From assembly GCA_003021785.1 (NCBI GenBank), contig PXQU01000004.1, positions 143,363 through 207,362 on the forward strand: a stretch of 64,000 nucleotides of DNA, written 5' to 3'. The position numbers and the translations under genes are program-made. This DNA comes from Halobacteriales archaeon QH_7_65_31 (lineage in GTDB: Archaea > Halobacteriota > Halobacteria > Halobacteriales > Haloarculaceae). Positions 1 to 7,677 of this stretch are shown here, in pieces. The notes below the pieces were generated by a model. That model was given only the letters and a program-made list of their open reading frames with translations, was not told the DNA's origin and searched no databases. Every line of letters begins with the position of its first letter. Within the stretch, counting starts at the first letter, position 1.

Positions 1-60
1 TTCCGGACCGAGGCAGCGTGAGTGACGCCGCAGTGGTTCAGCGCAGCTGTACAGAACTAG

Positions 61-453
61 TTACTCGCCATCGTGCGAGTGGCGTTCCAGCGTCTCCAAG
101 TTCACGGTATCTAACACCGCCTCGTTGGTCGCTTCGAGAACGACGGGCGGGACGGTCGCCTCCGGAAGCTGCTCGGCTTGCGTGGCTTCGAGCGCCTCGA
201 CCCATCGGCCGAGACAGAGACACCAGCGGTCACCGGGATCGAGTCCGGGGAATCCAAACTCCGGGCGCGGCGTCACGAGATCGTTGCCCTGTCGCCTGCT
301 GAACGAGAGGAACTCGTCGGTCATCACCGCACACAACTCGTGTCTGCCCCGGTCGCCGGGATGCGTTCCACAGCAGCCGTCGCGATCGAAGCCGGTCTGT
401 GGAGCGGTGCTACAGGGAGCAAGCTCCTCGCCGAAGACGTTGCGTTCGGGCAC
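61..453 (-). CDS. DUF2237 family protein
   Basis: About 130 residues if the GTG at 453 is used. The body matches the DUF2237 (COG3651) pattern closely: an N-terminal NVFGEELAPC, then DGCC, CAVMT, RPEFGFPGL, GDRWCLC and PPVVLEATNEAVL near the end. The conserved cysteines in DGCC and RWCLC are all present; the biochemical role of the family is unknown. The ORF track extends this frame to 975, but the part beyond 453 is antisense to the next gene and has no family similarity, so I cut it at the family's usual N-terminus. It is divergent from the sugar transferase gene, and the roughly 200 bases between them should hold both promoters. Confidence 0.85.
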   Translation of the reverse strand: MPERNVFGEELAPCSTAPQTGFDRDGCCGTHPGDRGRHELCAVMTDEFLSFSRRQGNDLVTPRPEFGFPGLDPGDRWCLCLGRWVEALEATQAEQLPEATVPPVVLEATNEAVLDTVNLETLERHSHDGE

Positions 454-667
454 ACTGGGAGCGTGTGGTCCACAGGCAAAACCTCCTCGCCTGTGACCGT
501 GGGACTGTTCGGATACGCAGCGACGACCGGCGTGGTGGTCACCGGCTGAACACCTTCGACTGTCTCGCCGTCTCGCTCCACGGACATACGGGGTACAGTA
601 CCGACCGCAGTCGGCCGGTTTCACCCCGTATCCAGACACCGCTTCTGGCAGAGACGCAGTGTTTAAT

Positions 668-2107
668 ATGGCTGATGGTTTAAAACAAAAAGTGACTGGG
701 GGTTGGCGATACCGAATCGAGAGTGTGCTCGGCGTCGCCGCGCTGACGGCGCTCGCAGTTACGCTGGCGAACAACGCGCTCACGCAGAGTATCGTGAGCG
801 CAGTTCCCGTCATCGGTACTCTCGCCACCGATGCGCCGAGCGGTCTCGAAGGTGTCTTAGAGATCACGACGACCGTCGTCATCGTCACGGCGGCGTTCGT
901 TCCGCTGTATAAACCCCGACCGCGCCGGATTCTGGACATCGTCGCTCTCACGCAGAAGCGCGTCGTTGTCGCCACCTTCGCCCTCGCGACCGTCGGCTAC
1001 TTCGATTACACGTATCGGCTCCCGCGTGCGACCTTGCTCGTGGTCACGGCCATCCTACTGGTGCTGCTGCCCGCGTGGTTCGTCTGGATTCGCCGGCAGC
1101 CGACGGACGAGTCGGATCGCGTGATCATCGTCGGTGACTCTCCCGCGGAGATTCGGCGGCTCGCTGGCGACGTCGAGCGGCCGCTGCTCGGCTATCTCTG
1201 CCCGACGAGCGCGTTCGACGGGCAGCACGTTGACTCGCCCACTGCTGTGGCCACTGACGGTGGCTCGCTGGCCGGACTGGACCGGCTCGGTGGACTGTCC
1301 CGCATCGAGGACATCCTCGTTGAGTACGATATCGATACCGTGGTGTTGGCGTTCGCACATACGGATCGCGCGGAGTTCTTCGGTGCACTGGACGCCTGCT
1401 ACGAGCACGGCGTCGACGCGACGGTCCATCGCGACTACGCCGATCAGGTGTTGACCGCAGACGGCGACGTCGGGACGTTGGTGGCTGTCGATGTCGAACC
1501 GTGGGACGTGCAGGACTACGTGTTGAAGCGTCTGTTCGACGTGGTGTTTTCGGGAATCGGACTGCTGGTGTTGAGTCCGGTGATTCTGGTGATTGCTGTA
1601 GCGATTAAGGCTGAGGACGGTGGGTCGGTGTTGTACCGACAGGAACGGACGGCGGTGTTCGGAGAGCGGTTCGACGTGTACAAGTTCCGGTCGATGGTCG
1701 AGAACGCAGAGGCGGTGACGGGAGCGATGATCAGCGAGGAGGACGCCGGTGGTGTCGATCCGCGCGTGACACGCGTCGGGCGGCTGCTCCGACAGACGCA
1801 TCTCGACGAGATCCCACAGCTCTGGGCCGTCTTGAGAGGCGATATGAGTGTGGTCGGGCCGCGGCCCGAGCGACCCGAGCTGGACTCCGATATTCAGACG
1901 GGCGTCGTCGACTGGCGCAAGCGATGGTTCGTGAAGCCCGGGCTGACTGGGCTGGCACAGGTGAACGACGTGACTGGGGCCGATCCTGCGACGAAGATCC
2001 GGTACGATCTGCAGTACGTGAAACGGCAGTCGCTCTGGTACGATCTGAAGTTGGTCGTACGGCAGGTGTGGAAAGTCGGTGTGGACGTTGTCGAGGCGAT
2101 TCGGTAG
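668..2107 (+). CDS. Polyprenyl-phosphate sugar-1-phosphate transferase (WcaJ/WbaP-like)
   Basis: Transfers a sugar-1-phosphate from a nucleotide sugar to a polyprenyl (probably dolichyl) phosphate in the membrane, the first step of a surface glycan. The 479-residue protein has four hydrophobic segments in the first ~130 residues, a Rossmann-like middle domain (VIIVGDSPAE near 137), and a C-terminal bacterial sugar transferase domain starting at KRLFDVVFSGIG near 285. The family motifs KFRSM, DEIPQLWAVLRGDMS and VVGPRPERPEL are all present. The track starts it at GTG 659, three codons earlier; I prefer ATG 668. It sits alone next to the cdc6 origin and probably feeds the glycan cluster downstream. 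Confidence 0.9.
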   Translation: MADGLKQKVTGGWRYRIESVLGVAALTALAVTLANNALTQSIVSAVPVIGTLATDAPSGLEGVLEITTTVVIVTAAFVPLYKPRPRRILDIVALTQKRVVVATFALATVGYFDYTYRLPRATLLVVTAILLVLLPAWFVWIRRQPTDESDRVIIVGDSPAEIRRLAGDVERPLLGYLCPTSAFDGQHVDSPTAVATDGGSLAGLDRLGGLSRIEDILVEYDIDTVVLAFAHTDRAEFFGALDACYEHGVDATVHRDYADQVLTADGDVGTLVAVDVEPWDVQDYVLKRLFDVVFSGIGLLVLSPVILVIAVAIKAEDGGSVLYRQERTAVFGERFDVYKFRSMVENAEAVTGAMISEEDAGGVDPRVTRVGRLLRQTHLDEIPQLWAVLRGDMSVVGPRPERPELDSDIQTGVVDWRKRWFVKPGLTGLAQVNDVTGADPATKIRYDLQYVKRQSLWYDLKLVVRQVWKVGVDVVEAIR

Positions 2108-2172
2108 TTCTCGTGGACGTGTTGTGTGAGGATGCTTCATCATTGAGGTCTAGTGCTCGTCTTGGGGGTGCT

Positions 2173-2200
2173 CTCCCACCCCACTGTGTCGAGTGTTCTT
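2173..2200 (+). repeat. ORB-like repeat copy 1
   Basis: First good copy, with CCCACCCCACTGTGTCGAG followed by TGTTCTT. Same orientation as copies 2-6. Confidence 0.7.
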
Positions 2201-2235
2201 CTTCTGAGAAAGACGGTGATTGTTCGCCTACTGGT

Positions 2236-2262
2236 CTCTCACCCCACCATGTCGAGTGTTCT
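2236..2262 (+). repeat. ORB-like repeat copy 2
   Basis: Contains CACCCCACCATGTCGAGTGT, one turn-multiple (63 bases) after copy 1. Confidence 0.7.
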
Positions 2263-2295
2263 GCGTCTTGATGGAGTGTGTCCTTCTGATTTACT

Positions 2296-2322
2296 TCCAC
2301 ACCCCACCGCGTCGAGTGTTCT
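2296..2322 (+). repeat. ORB-like repeat copy 3
   Basis: Contains CACCCCACCGCGTCGAGTGT, 60 bases after copy 2. Confidence 0.7.
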
Positions 2323-2355
2323 CTGTCGGCATGAATCGTAACTCTACACTTCTGT

Positions 2356-2382
2356 CTCCCACCCCACTGTGTCGAATGTTCT
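2356..2382 (+). repeat. ORB-like repeat copy 4
   Basis: Contains CACCCCACTGTGTCGAATGT, 60 bases after copy 3; one mismatch in the core. Confidence 0.7.
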
Positions 2383-2417
2383 TTGGCAGGGTGAGAGCGT
2401 TCCCCGTTTCTGCCACT

Positions 2418-2444
2418 TCTACACTCCACCGTGTCGCGTGCTCT
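2418..2444 (+). repeat. ORB-like repeat copy 5 (degenerate)
   Basis: Contains ACACTCCACCGTGTCGCGTG; the C-run is interrupted and the core is changed, but the spacing (62) is kept. Confidence 0.5.
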
Positions 2445-2479
2445 TCGGTCAGGTAGGCCTAATTCACTGAATATCACCC

Positions 2480-2507
2480 TCTCACCCTCCACCGCGTCGG
2501 CTGTTCT
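2480..2507 (+). repeat. ORB-like repeat copy 6 (degenerate)
   Basis: Contains CACCCTCCACCGCGTCGGCT then GTTCT; degenerate, at 63 bases from copy 5. It lies just upstream of the likely cdc6 promoter, so binding here could also control cdc6 transcription (inference). Confidence 0.5.
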
Positions 2508-2512
2508 ACGAC

Positions 2513-2526
2513 TCGCGTTTATCAAC
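2513..2526 (+). promoter_or_regulatory. Possible TATA box of orc1/cdc6
   Basis: A TTTATCAA element preceded by a GC-rich stretch, roughly 50-90 bases upstream of the two candidate ATG starts (2569, 2608). Placement fits a TATA/BRE promoter but is not unique. Confidence 0.35.
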
Positions 2527-2607
2527 CGATTTCGAGCGGCGCATATTTCACCCGACGCACTCGACACAATGGTTTTACAATCCTCCGATGAGAGAGACGA
2601 ATCACGC

Positions 2608-3828
2608 ATGACGACGTTCACCCCCGATACGGACATTTTTTGTGACGAGGATATGCTCCGTGACGATTATCAGCCGAACTCAATCACGGCACGGGAGACA
2701 GAGCTAGACGCCTACCAAACTGCACTCCAGCCGGTGATCAACGGCGCGCAGCCACGAAACATCTTCCTGTACGGGAAAACCGGCGTCGGAAAAACAGCTG
2801 TGTCCCGCTATCTGCTTGACCAATTGCAACGGGATTCGACGCAGTACGACGATGTGGATCTCTCGGTGGTCTGGCTCAACTGCACGAACCTCTCCTCATC
2901 GTATCAGGTCGCCGTCAATCTCGTTAACGAACTCCGCCCTGCAGACGATCAGATCAGCACGACCGGTTACCCACAGCAGCGAGTGTTCGATCTCCTGTAC
3001 GAGGAACTTGACGCAGTCGGTGGAACCGTTCTTCTGGTCCTTGACGAGATCGATCACATTGGTAGTGACGACGAGATACTCTACGAGATTCCGCGAGCCC
3101 GATCCAACGACTATCTCACAGAAACGAAGCCGGGTGTGATCGGAATCAGCAACGACTTCGGATTCCGAGATGACCTTTCACCGAAGGTCAAAGATACGCT
3201 CTGTGAGGAAGAGATTCACTTTGCACCGTACAATGCCCCCGAACTGGAGGCGATTCTCGGACGACGTGCCGAAGAGGCGCTGTATGATGGCGCTATCGGA
3301 TCCGGTGTTCTCGGACTCTGTGCCGGGATCGCTGCACAGGACACGGGCAGTGCCCGACAGGCTCTCGATCTACTGTATCAGGCTGGTGAGTTGGCACGGG
3401 CGACAGACCACGACCGGATTAGCGAAACGAACGTACACGACGCCCGAAGCAAGCTCGAACGGAGCCAGATCGAACACGGGATGCGTGAACTCACTCGCCA
3501 CGGTCATCTCTCACTCATCGCGATGCTCCAACTAGCGATCGAATCAACGGGCCCGTTTCGAGTGCGGAACATCTATCCGCGATATCGGACGATAGCTGAA
3601 CAGTCGAATATCGATCCGCTAGTTCGCCGGCGTATGCATGATCATCTCGCTGACCTCGCTATGCTTGGAATCCTTGACCGAACCGCTCGGAACGAAGGAA
3701 GATCTGGCGGACAGTACTACGAGTACAGCTTTGCCGTTGATCTCGATCTCGTGACGACAGTCGTCAGCGATTTCGAAGGCGTGTCGTTGCCGCGGCGCGT
3801 TTCAGAGCTTGTGCACTCGTTGGAGTGA
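2608..3828 (+). CDS. orc/cdc6: Orc1/Cdc6 family replication initiator
   Basis: AAA+ ATPase that binds origin recognition boxes and starts DNA replication. The chosen 406-residue form starts [20 protein letters not shown], the typical N-terminus of haloarchaeal Orc proteins; ATG 2569 is an alternative, and the upstream part of the 465-residue ORF runs through the repeats and is not credible. Walker A is GKTGVGKTA near residue 58 and Walker B is [10 protein letters not shown] near 145. The C-terminal ~100 residues ([13 protein letters not shown] onward) form the winged-helix DNA-binding domain. Repeats on both sides of the gene make it likely that this protein acts on its own local origin. Confidence 0.93.
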   Translation: MTTFTPDTDIFCDEDMLRDDYQPNSITARETELDAYQTALQPVINGAQPRNIFLYGKTGVGKTAVSRYLLDQLQRDSTQYDDVDLSVVWLNCTNLSSSYQVAVNLVNELRPADDQISTTGYPQQRVFDLLYEELDAVGGTVLLVLDEIDHIGSDDEILYEIPRARSNDYLTETKPGVIGISNDFGFRDDLSPKVKDTLCEEEIHFAPYNAPELEAILGRRAEEALYDGAIGSGVLGLCAGIAAQDTGSARQALDLLYQAGELARATDHDRISETNVHDARSKLERSQIEHGMRELTRHGHLSLIAMLQLAIESTGPFRVRNIYPRYRTIAEQSNIDPLVRRRMHDHLADLAMLGILDRTARNEGRSGGQYYEYSFAVDLDLVTTVVSDFEGVSLPRRVSELVHSLE

Positions 3829-3837
3829 CTGTTTGGG

Positions 3838-3866
3838 GAGAACACTCGACACAGTGGGGTGGGTGG
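3838..3866 (-). repeat. ORB-like repeat copy 7 (inverted)
   Basis: Ten bases after the cdc6 stop, reading AACACTCGACACAGTGGGGT on the + strand, the reverse complement of copies 1-6. Followed at once by an AT-rich stretch. Confidence 0.7.
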
Positions 3867-3902
3867 GAAAATATATTCGAATATGATATTTGATGGCTCA
3901 TA
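3867..3902. other. AT-rich stretch, candidate DNA unwinding element
   Basis: About 36 bases that are nearly all A/T, lying between inverted repeat copies 7 and 8. It contains a perfect 12-base palindrome ATATTCGAATAT at 3873-3884. Position and composition suit an origin melting site, but this is inference. Confidence 0.45.
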
Positions 3903-3936
3903 CACGAACTGACTGTAGGTGAGGACACTAATGTCA

Positions 3937-3964
3937 AGAACACTCGACGCAGTGGGGTGAGGGA
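3937..3964 (-). repeat. ORB-like repeat copy 8 (inverted)
   Basis: Reads AACACTCGACGCAGTGGGGT on the + strand, 98 bases after copy 7 and in the same orientation as it. A further very degenerate match may occur near 4140-4170. Confidence 0.7.
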
Positions 3965-4044
3965 GTAACAGATATTGGAATATACCGCGGCTACCAATCT
4001 TCGGAATAATAAGCTAGTTACACCAGTTCAGTGAAATAAGAATA

Positions 4045-4113
4045 ATGTCCATACTATTCACCGGTGGCGACGGCTACATTGGCTGGCCGACCGCCCTTCG
4101 TATCGCGTCCTGA
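4045..4113 (+). pseudogene. 5' remnant of a UDP-sulfoquinovose synthase-like gene
   Basis: An ATG opens a 22-codon frame reading MSILFTGGDGYIGWPTAL and ending in TGA. GGDGYIGWPTAL is the signature nucleotide-binding start of the SqdB/SQD1/Agl3 family of extended short-chain dehydrogenases (sulfolipid or sulfated-glycan precursors). The normal protein is near 390 residues; nothing of the remainder follows, so this is a relic cut off shortly after the NAD-binding loop. It lies between the origin and the glycan cluster. The rest of 3965-4518 is AT-rich with no gene seen. Confidence 0.6.
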
Positions 4114-4485
4114 ACCGATGACCGAGTGAACACACCACCGTTTCCAATATTCTATGTGTTGAGACGCGGCATAGAGGGCTCGCTGAGTAGGTTTCTAACT
4201 CTAAATCCAGCCTATTTGAGTAGCAGTTGGTAACAGAAGTCAGCGCAGTCTTCACTTTCTAGCCGTTTATGTGATACACCGGTTTGAGGTGGATATCGAT
4301 AGCCAGCCATCGTTTCTGGCACATAACACTCTTCTTGATCCATTCCGCCGAGCGATATGGGTGGCTGTCGAGTTCGTGTGTTCATTTCCGGGTAAGTATC
4401 AACTGAGCTGCTGAACAGGCAATAGCGGATAGGGAGACCGTACGAAAATCGTCACGGTATTGCCATACCGATCGTAGGAACGACG

Positions 4486-4497
4486 ATTATAAAACTA
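4486..4497 (+). promoter_or_regulatory. TATA box of the ABC exporter gene
   Basis: GATTATAAAACT lies about 27 bases before ATG 4519, the spacing expected for a leaderless haloarchaeal transcript. Confidence 0.5.
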
Positions 4498-4518
4498 CGA
4501 AAAAATCAATATCCAGTA

Positions 4519-6327
4519 ATGAGCGAGGTCGACGACATCAGCCGCAGGGAGCGACTCGCAGCTCTCGCTAGGGTCGCGAAGTTCCGGCCTCGTCTGACGA
4601 TCACAATTATTGTGGGCGGCGTTGTCGCTGCGCTGCTTGAGGGCGTCGGACTGGGATTTATTCTACCGATCGTCGAAATCGTCCAATCATCCGGAGATCC
4701 AGCGCAACAGGCAAGTGGCCTGCAGGAGGTCTTCGTATCCGTCTACCAGTTCCTAGGAGTTCCGTTTCAACTGGGGACCGTCGTCGTCGGCGTCAGTCTT
4801 GTACTGACAGTTCGATGGACGATGACGTTTCTTGTCCGGTGGCTGCGGAGTGCTCTCTCGATCGATTACACGCGTGATCTCCAGAAACGCGCATTCGACC
4901 GGGCACTCGACGCACGCATCGAGTACTTCGATCAGGAAGGTTCGGATGACATACTCAACGGTATCGTCACGCAGGCGGAATACGCAGGTCGAACGATCAG
5001 GTTCGTCATCAACTTCATTGAACAGGGGTTCCTCGTTCTGATGTATCTTCTCGTCACGTTCATCATCGCACCATATCTCACGCTCTTTGCGCTCGCGTTC
5101 CTCGGCGGGTTCGCAGCGCTGTTCCGGTACGGATTGGAATCCGGGTATGATCTCGGTGACGAGGTAGCCGAGGCGAACGAAGGCGTTCAACAGGCGGCAC
5201 AGGCAGGAACACAGGGGATCCGTGACACGAAACTGTTCGGTCTTAAGCGAGAACTGTACGACGACTTTCTTCAGGCGGTAAATCAGTTCGCTGGTTCAAG
5301 TATCAAAATGCGTCGCAACGAACAGGCGATACAGAACTTCTACAATCTTCTCACCGCGGTCTCTGTGTTCGTCCTCATCTACGCCGGGATCACGTACGCC
5401 AATCTCTCTCTTGGCTCACTCGGCGTATTCCTCTTTGCGATGTTCCGACTCGGTCCGAAAGCCAGTAACATGAACTCGAAGCTCTACCGAATTGAGAACA
5501 ACCTTCCCCACCTCGTCCGAACACAGGAGTTCATCGACGAACTCAAGCGGCAACGTGAACCCATTGAGAATTCCGAACCTGTACCGGAGGAAGTGACGTC
5601 CGTCGAGTTCGACGATGTCCAATTCTCCTACGAAGAGCAAGATGATGAGGTCCTTTCCAAAATATCCTTTAGCTTTGACAAAGGCGATTTCGTGGGCTTT
5701 GTCGGCCAATCTGGTGCGGGCAAATCGACGATCGTCTCGCTGCTGGCTCGGATGTACGAACCCGATTCGGGGGAGATCCGGGCGAACGGTCGACGGATTC
5801 ACGATATGGATGTCGACGAGTGGCGATCGAAGATCGCGATCGTCCGTCAGGATCCATTCGTTTTCAACGACACGTTACGGTACAACCTGACGATTGGTAA
5901 TCGAGCCGTCTCGCAGTCGGAGCTTAATCGTGTTGCCGAGATTACCAAGATCGATGAGTTCTTCGACGATCTACCGAACGGATACGACACGCAACTCGGC
6001 GACGAAGGCGTGCGATTGTCGGGTGGACAGCGACAGCGTGTGGCGCTCGCTAGGGCACTCCTGAAAGAGGCTGATCTACTGGTGCTGGACGAGGCGACCA
6101 GCGATCTCGATTCCAATCTCGAGAGGGAGGTACAGGAGTCTATCGAGAGTATGAATCGAGACTATGCGATGGTCGGTATTGCACATCGACTCTCTACCGT
6201 CAAGAGCGCGGACCAAATTTACACGGTTGACAGCGGACAGATCGTAGAAGCTGGTCGTCATTGCGAACTCATCGACAATGAGGGACAGTACGCTGAACTC
6301 TACACAATCCAATCCCGCTCACAGTGA
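4519..6327 (+). CDS. ABC exporter, fused permease and ATPase (MsbA/PglK-like)
   Basis: A half-transporter of 602 residues that should work as a homodimer, flipping or exporting a lipid-linked glycan or other lipid. The N-terminal ~330 residues hold about six membrane spans. The ATPase domain has Walker A GQSGAGKST near residue 395, the signature LSGGQRQRVALARAL near 500, Walker B LLVLDEATSDLDS near 520 and the H-loop IAHRLS near 553. No residue of the ATPase cycle is missing. It opens the glycan cluster, which suggests a flippase for the glycan made by the following genes; the substrate is inferred only from context. Confidence 0.9.
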   Translation: MSEVDDISRRERLAALARVAKFRPRLTITIIVGGVVAALLEGVGLGFILPIVEIVQSSGDPAQQASGLQEVFVSVYQFLGVPFQLGTVVVGVSLVLTVRWTMTFLVRWLRSALSIDYTRDLQKRAFDRALDARIEYFDQEGSDDILNGIVTQAEYAGRTIRFVINFIEQGFLVLMYLLVTFIIAPYLTLFALAFLGGFAALFRYGLESGYDLGDEVAEANEGVQQAAQAGTQGIRDTKLFGLKRELYDDFLQAVNQFAGSSIKMRRNEQAIQNFYNLLTAVSVFVLIYAGITYANLSLGSLGVFLFAMFRLGPKASNMNSKLYRIENNLPHLVRTQEFIDELKRQREPIENSEPVPEEVTSVEFDDVQFSYEEQDDEVLSKISFSFDKGDFVGFVGQSGAGKSTIVSLLARMYEPDSGEIRANGRRIHDMDVDEWRSKIAIVRQDPFVFNDTLRYNLTIGNRAVSQSELNRVAEITKIDEFFDDLPNGYDTQLGDEGVRLSGGQRQRVALARALLKEADLLVLDEATSDLDSNLEREVQESIESMNRDYAMVGIAHRLSTVKSADQIYTVDSGQIVEAGRHCELIDNEGQYAELYTIQSRSQ

Positions 6328-6474
6328 CGAGGTATGGCGCCAATCGAGAGAGCGATACACTGCGATGAACAGATATGGTGGCGATACGAACAGTATCTCT
6401 GAGTACTTTACAACTCCTTGACGTGCCATCGATTTGATCAACATAATTAAGTCGTTCAGATTTAAGAACGAATA

Positions 6475-7584
6475 ATGAGCACTAAAGTCACATTGTTTAT
6501 TGGTGATCTCTCAATTGGTGGCGCAGAACGGGTAACGGTAAACTTGGCTAATCAACTGGCCGAAAACGGCTATCAAGTAGAAGTTGTTGTTGTTTCCAGA
6601 CAGGGAGAATTAGTAACCGATCTTGTATCTGATGTTCAGTTCACTGTTCTCCCTGCGGATCGAATGCGATGGGCGGTAATCCCTCTAATTAAACATCTGC
6701 GATCTTCACAACCAGACACCGTAATTTCTTTTCTAACACCTGCGAATATAATAATGATTCTCAGTGTGAAGCTATCAATGATATCTCCCCAAATAATTGT
6801 GACAGAGCACGGAAAAAAATTAAATGAGGATTCAGTCTCGACACAGCGGGACTTGATATTAGCGAAATACCTGTATAAATATGCGGATGGTATTGTTGGT
6901 GTCTCTAAAGGAGTCTCGCAAGACATTATAAACTGGGCAAATGTTGATTCTAATAAAGTGTTCACAATTTATAATCCCGCAATAAGCGAAGAACTAATTA
7001 CCGGTGATTCATCGATTCCCTCGCAATTAAAACCTCAACAAAATAATACTAAAATAGTACTCAGTGCCGGACGACATGTGGAACAGAAGGATTTTCAGAC
7101 GCTAATTCGGTCGTTTGCAAAATTACGAGCTGATTATAGTAATCTACAGCTAATTATACTTGGCGAGGGTGAACTCACGGCGGAATACAAACGTCTATCT
7201 AATGAATTAGGCATTCAGGAAAATATGATTCTCCCGGGATTCGTTGATGATCCTTTTCAATATATGAGGTATGCAGATGTCTTTGCACTTTCATCTCGAT
7301 GGGAAGGACTTTCTCTTGTCCTTATGGAGGCTATGGCATGCGGTACTCCGGTTGTTTCCACTGACTGCCCAAGTGGTCCTGCAGAAGTGCTGAAGAATGG
7401 GGAGTATGGTGAACTCGTTCCAGTAGGAGATTCAGAGGCGATGCAAAATGCGTTAAAGAATACTCTAGAGAGCCCATTGTCTGCAGAAAAGTTGAGAGAG
7501 AGGGCACGTGATTTTTCAATAGAGAGATCCACAAAACAGTATCAAAAACTTTTTAATAACAACCAATCTGACGTGCATGAATGA
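6475..7584 (+). CDS. Glycosyltransferase family 4
   Basis: GT-B fold transferase of 369 residues. The N-terminus has the GGAERVTVNLA acceptor-side motif. The C-terminal half has the donor-binding features SAGRHVEQKDFQTLIRSF, ILGEGEL, LPGFVDDP and the E-x7-E-type region SRWEGLSLVLMEAMACGTPVV. The ATG at 6475 has an AATTAAG TATA-like element about 30 bases upstream. The gene is markedly AT-rich compared with the flanking genome, as is the similar GT4 at 9177, and the two share long parts of the donor domain, so they look like paralogues brought in together. Confidence 0.9.
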   Translation: MSTKVTLFIGDLSIGGAERVTVNLANQLAENGYQVEVVVVSRQGELVTDLVSDVQFTVLPADRMRWAVIPLIKHLRSSQPDTVISFLTPANIIMILSVKLSMISPQIIVTEHGKKLNEDSVSTQRDLILAKYLYKYADGIVGVSKGVSQDIINWANVDSNKVFTIYNPAISEELITGDSSIPSQLKPQQNNTKIVLSAGRHVEQKDFQTLIRSFAKLRADYSNLQLIILGEGELTAEYKRLSNELGIQENMILPGFVDDPFQYMRYADVFALSSRWEGLSLVLMEAMACGTPVVSTDCPSGPAEVLKNGEYGELVPVGDSEAMQNALKNTLESPLSAEKLRERARDFSIERSTKQYQKLFNNNQSDVHE

Positions 7585-7677
7585 GATTCTGATATTTCGT
7601 AGCGTTTTCTAACAGTTCTCTTTTTGAGTGGTGAGCTTGGAGAAGCGTTAAGAATGTGGTCACACTCAAATTGAACA

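Larger units (their letters stand above)
2108..2607. other. Upstream half of a predicted replication origin (iterated ORB-like repeats)
   Basis: No gene is seen here; the small ORFs are reading frames through the repeats. The region holds six copies of a repeat with core CACCCCACYGYGTCGAGTGT, all in the same direction. The shared GTCGAGTG core starts at 2188, 2251, 2311, 2371, 2433 and 2496, so spacings are 63, 60, 60, 62 and 63 bases. The last two copies are degenerate. The C-run reads as the G-string of an archaeal origin recognition box on the other strand. Position next to orc1/cdc6 and the inverted copies beyond that gene support an origin. Confidence 0.75.

Noticed and set aside
454-975. 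N-terminal extension of the minus-strand ORF 61..975
   Set aside because: It is antisense to the sugar transferase start and has no DUF2237 similarity; the family begins near 453.
2173-2507. CRISPR array
   Set aside because: Repeats are imperfect, spacing is 60-63 bases with no uniform spacer content, and no cas genes are near; the orc1/cdc6 context fits an origin.
2108-2604. Small ORFs and the N-terminal extension of cdc6 in the repeat region
   Set aside because: They read through the ORB repeats in several frames and give repeated PTPLCRV-type peptides; this reflects the repeat, not coding.
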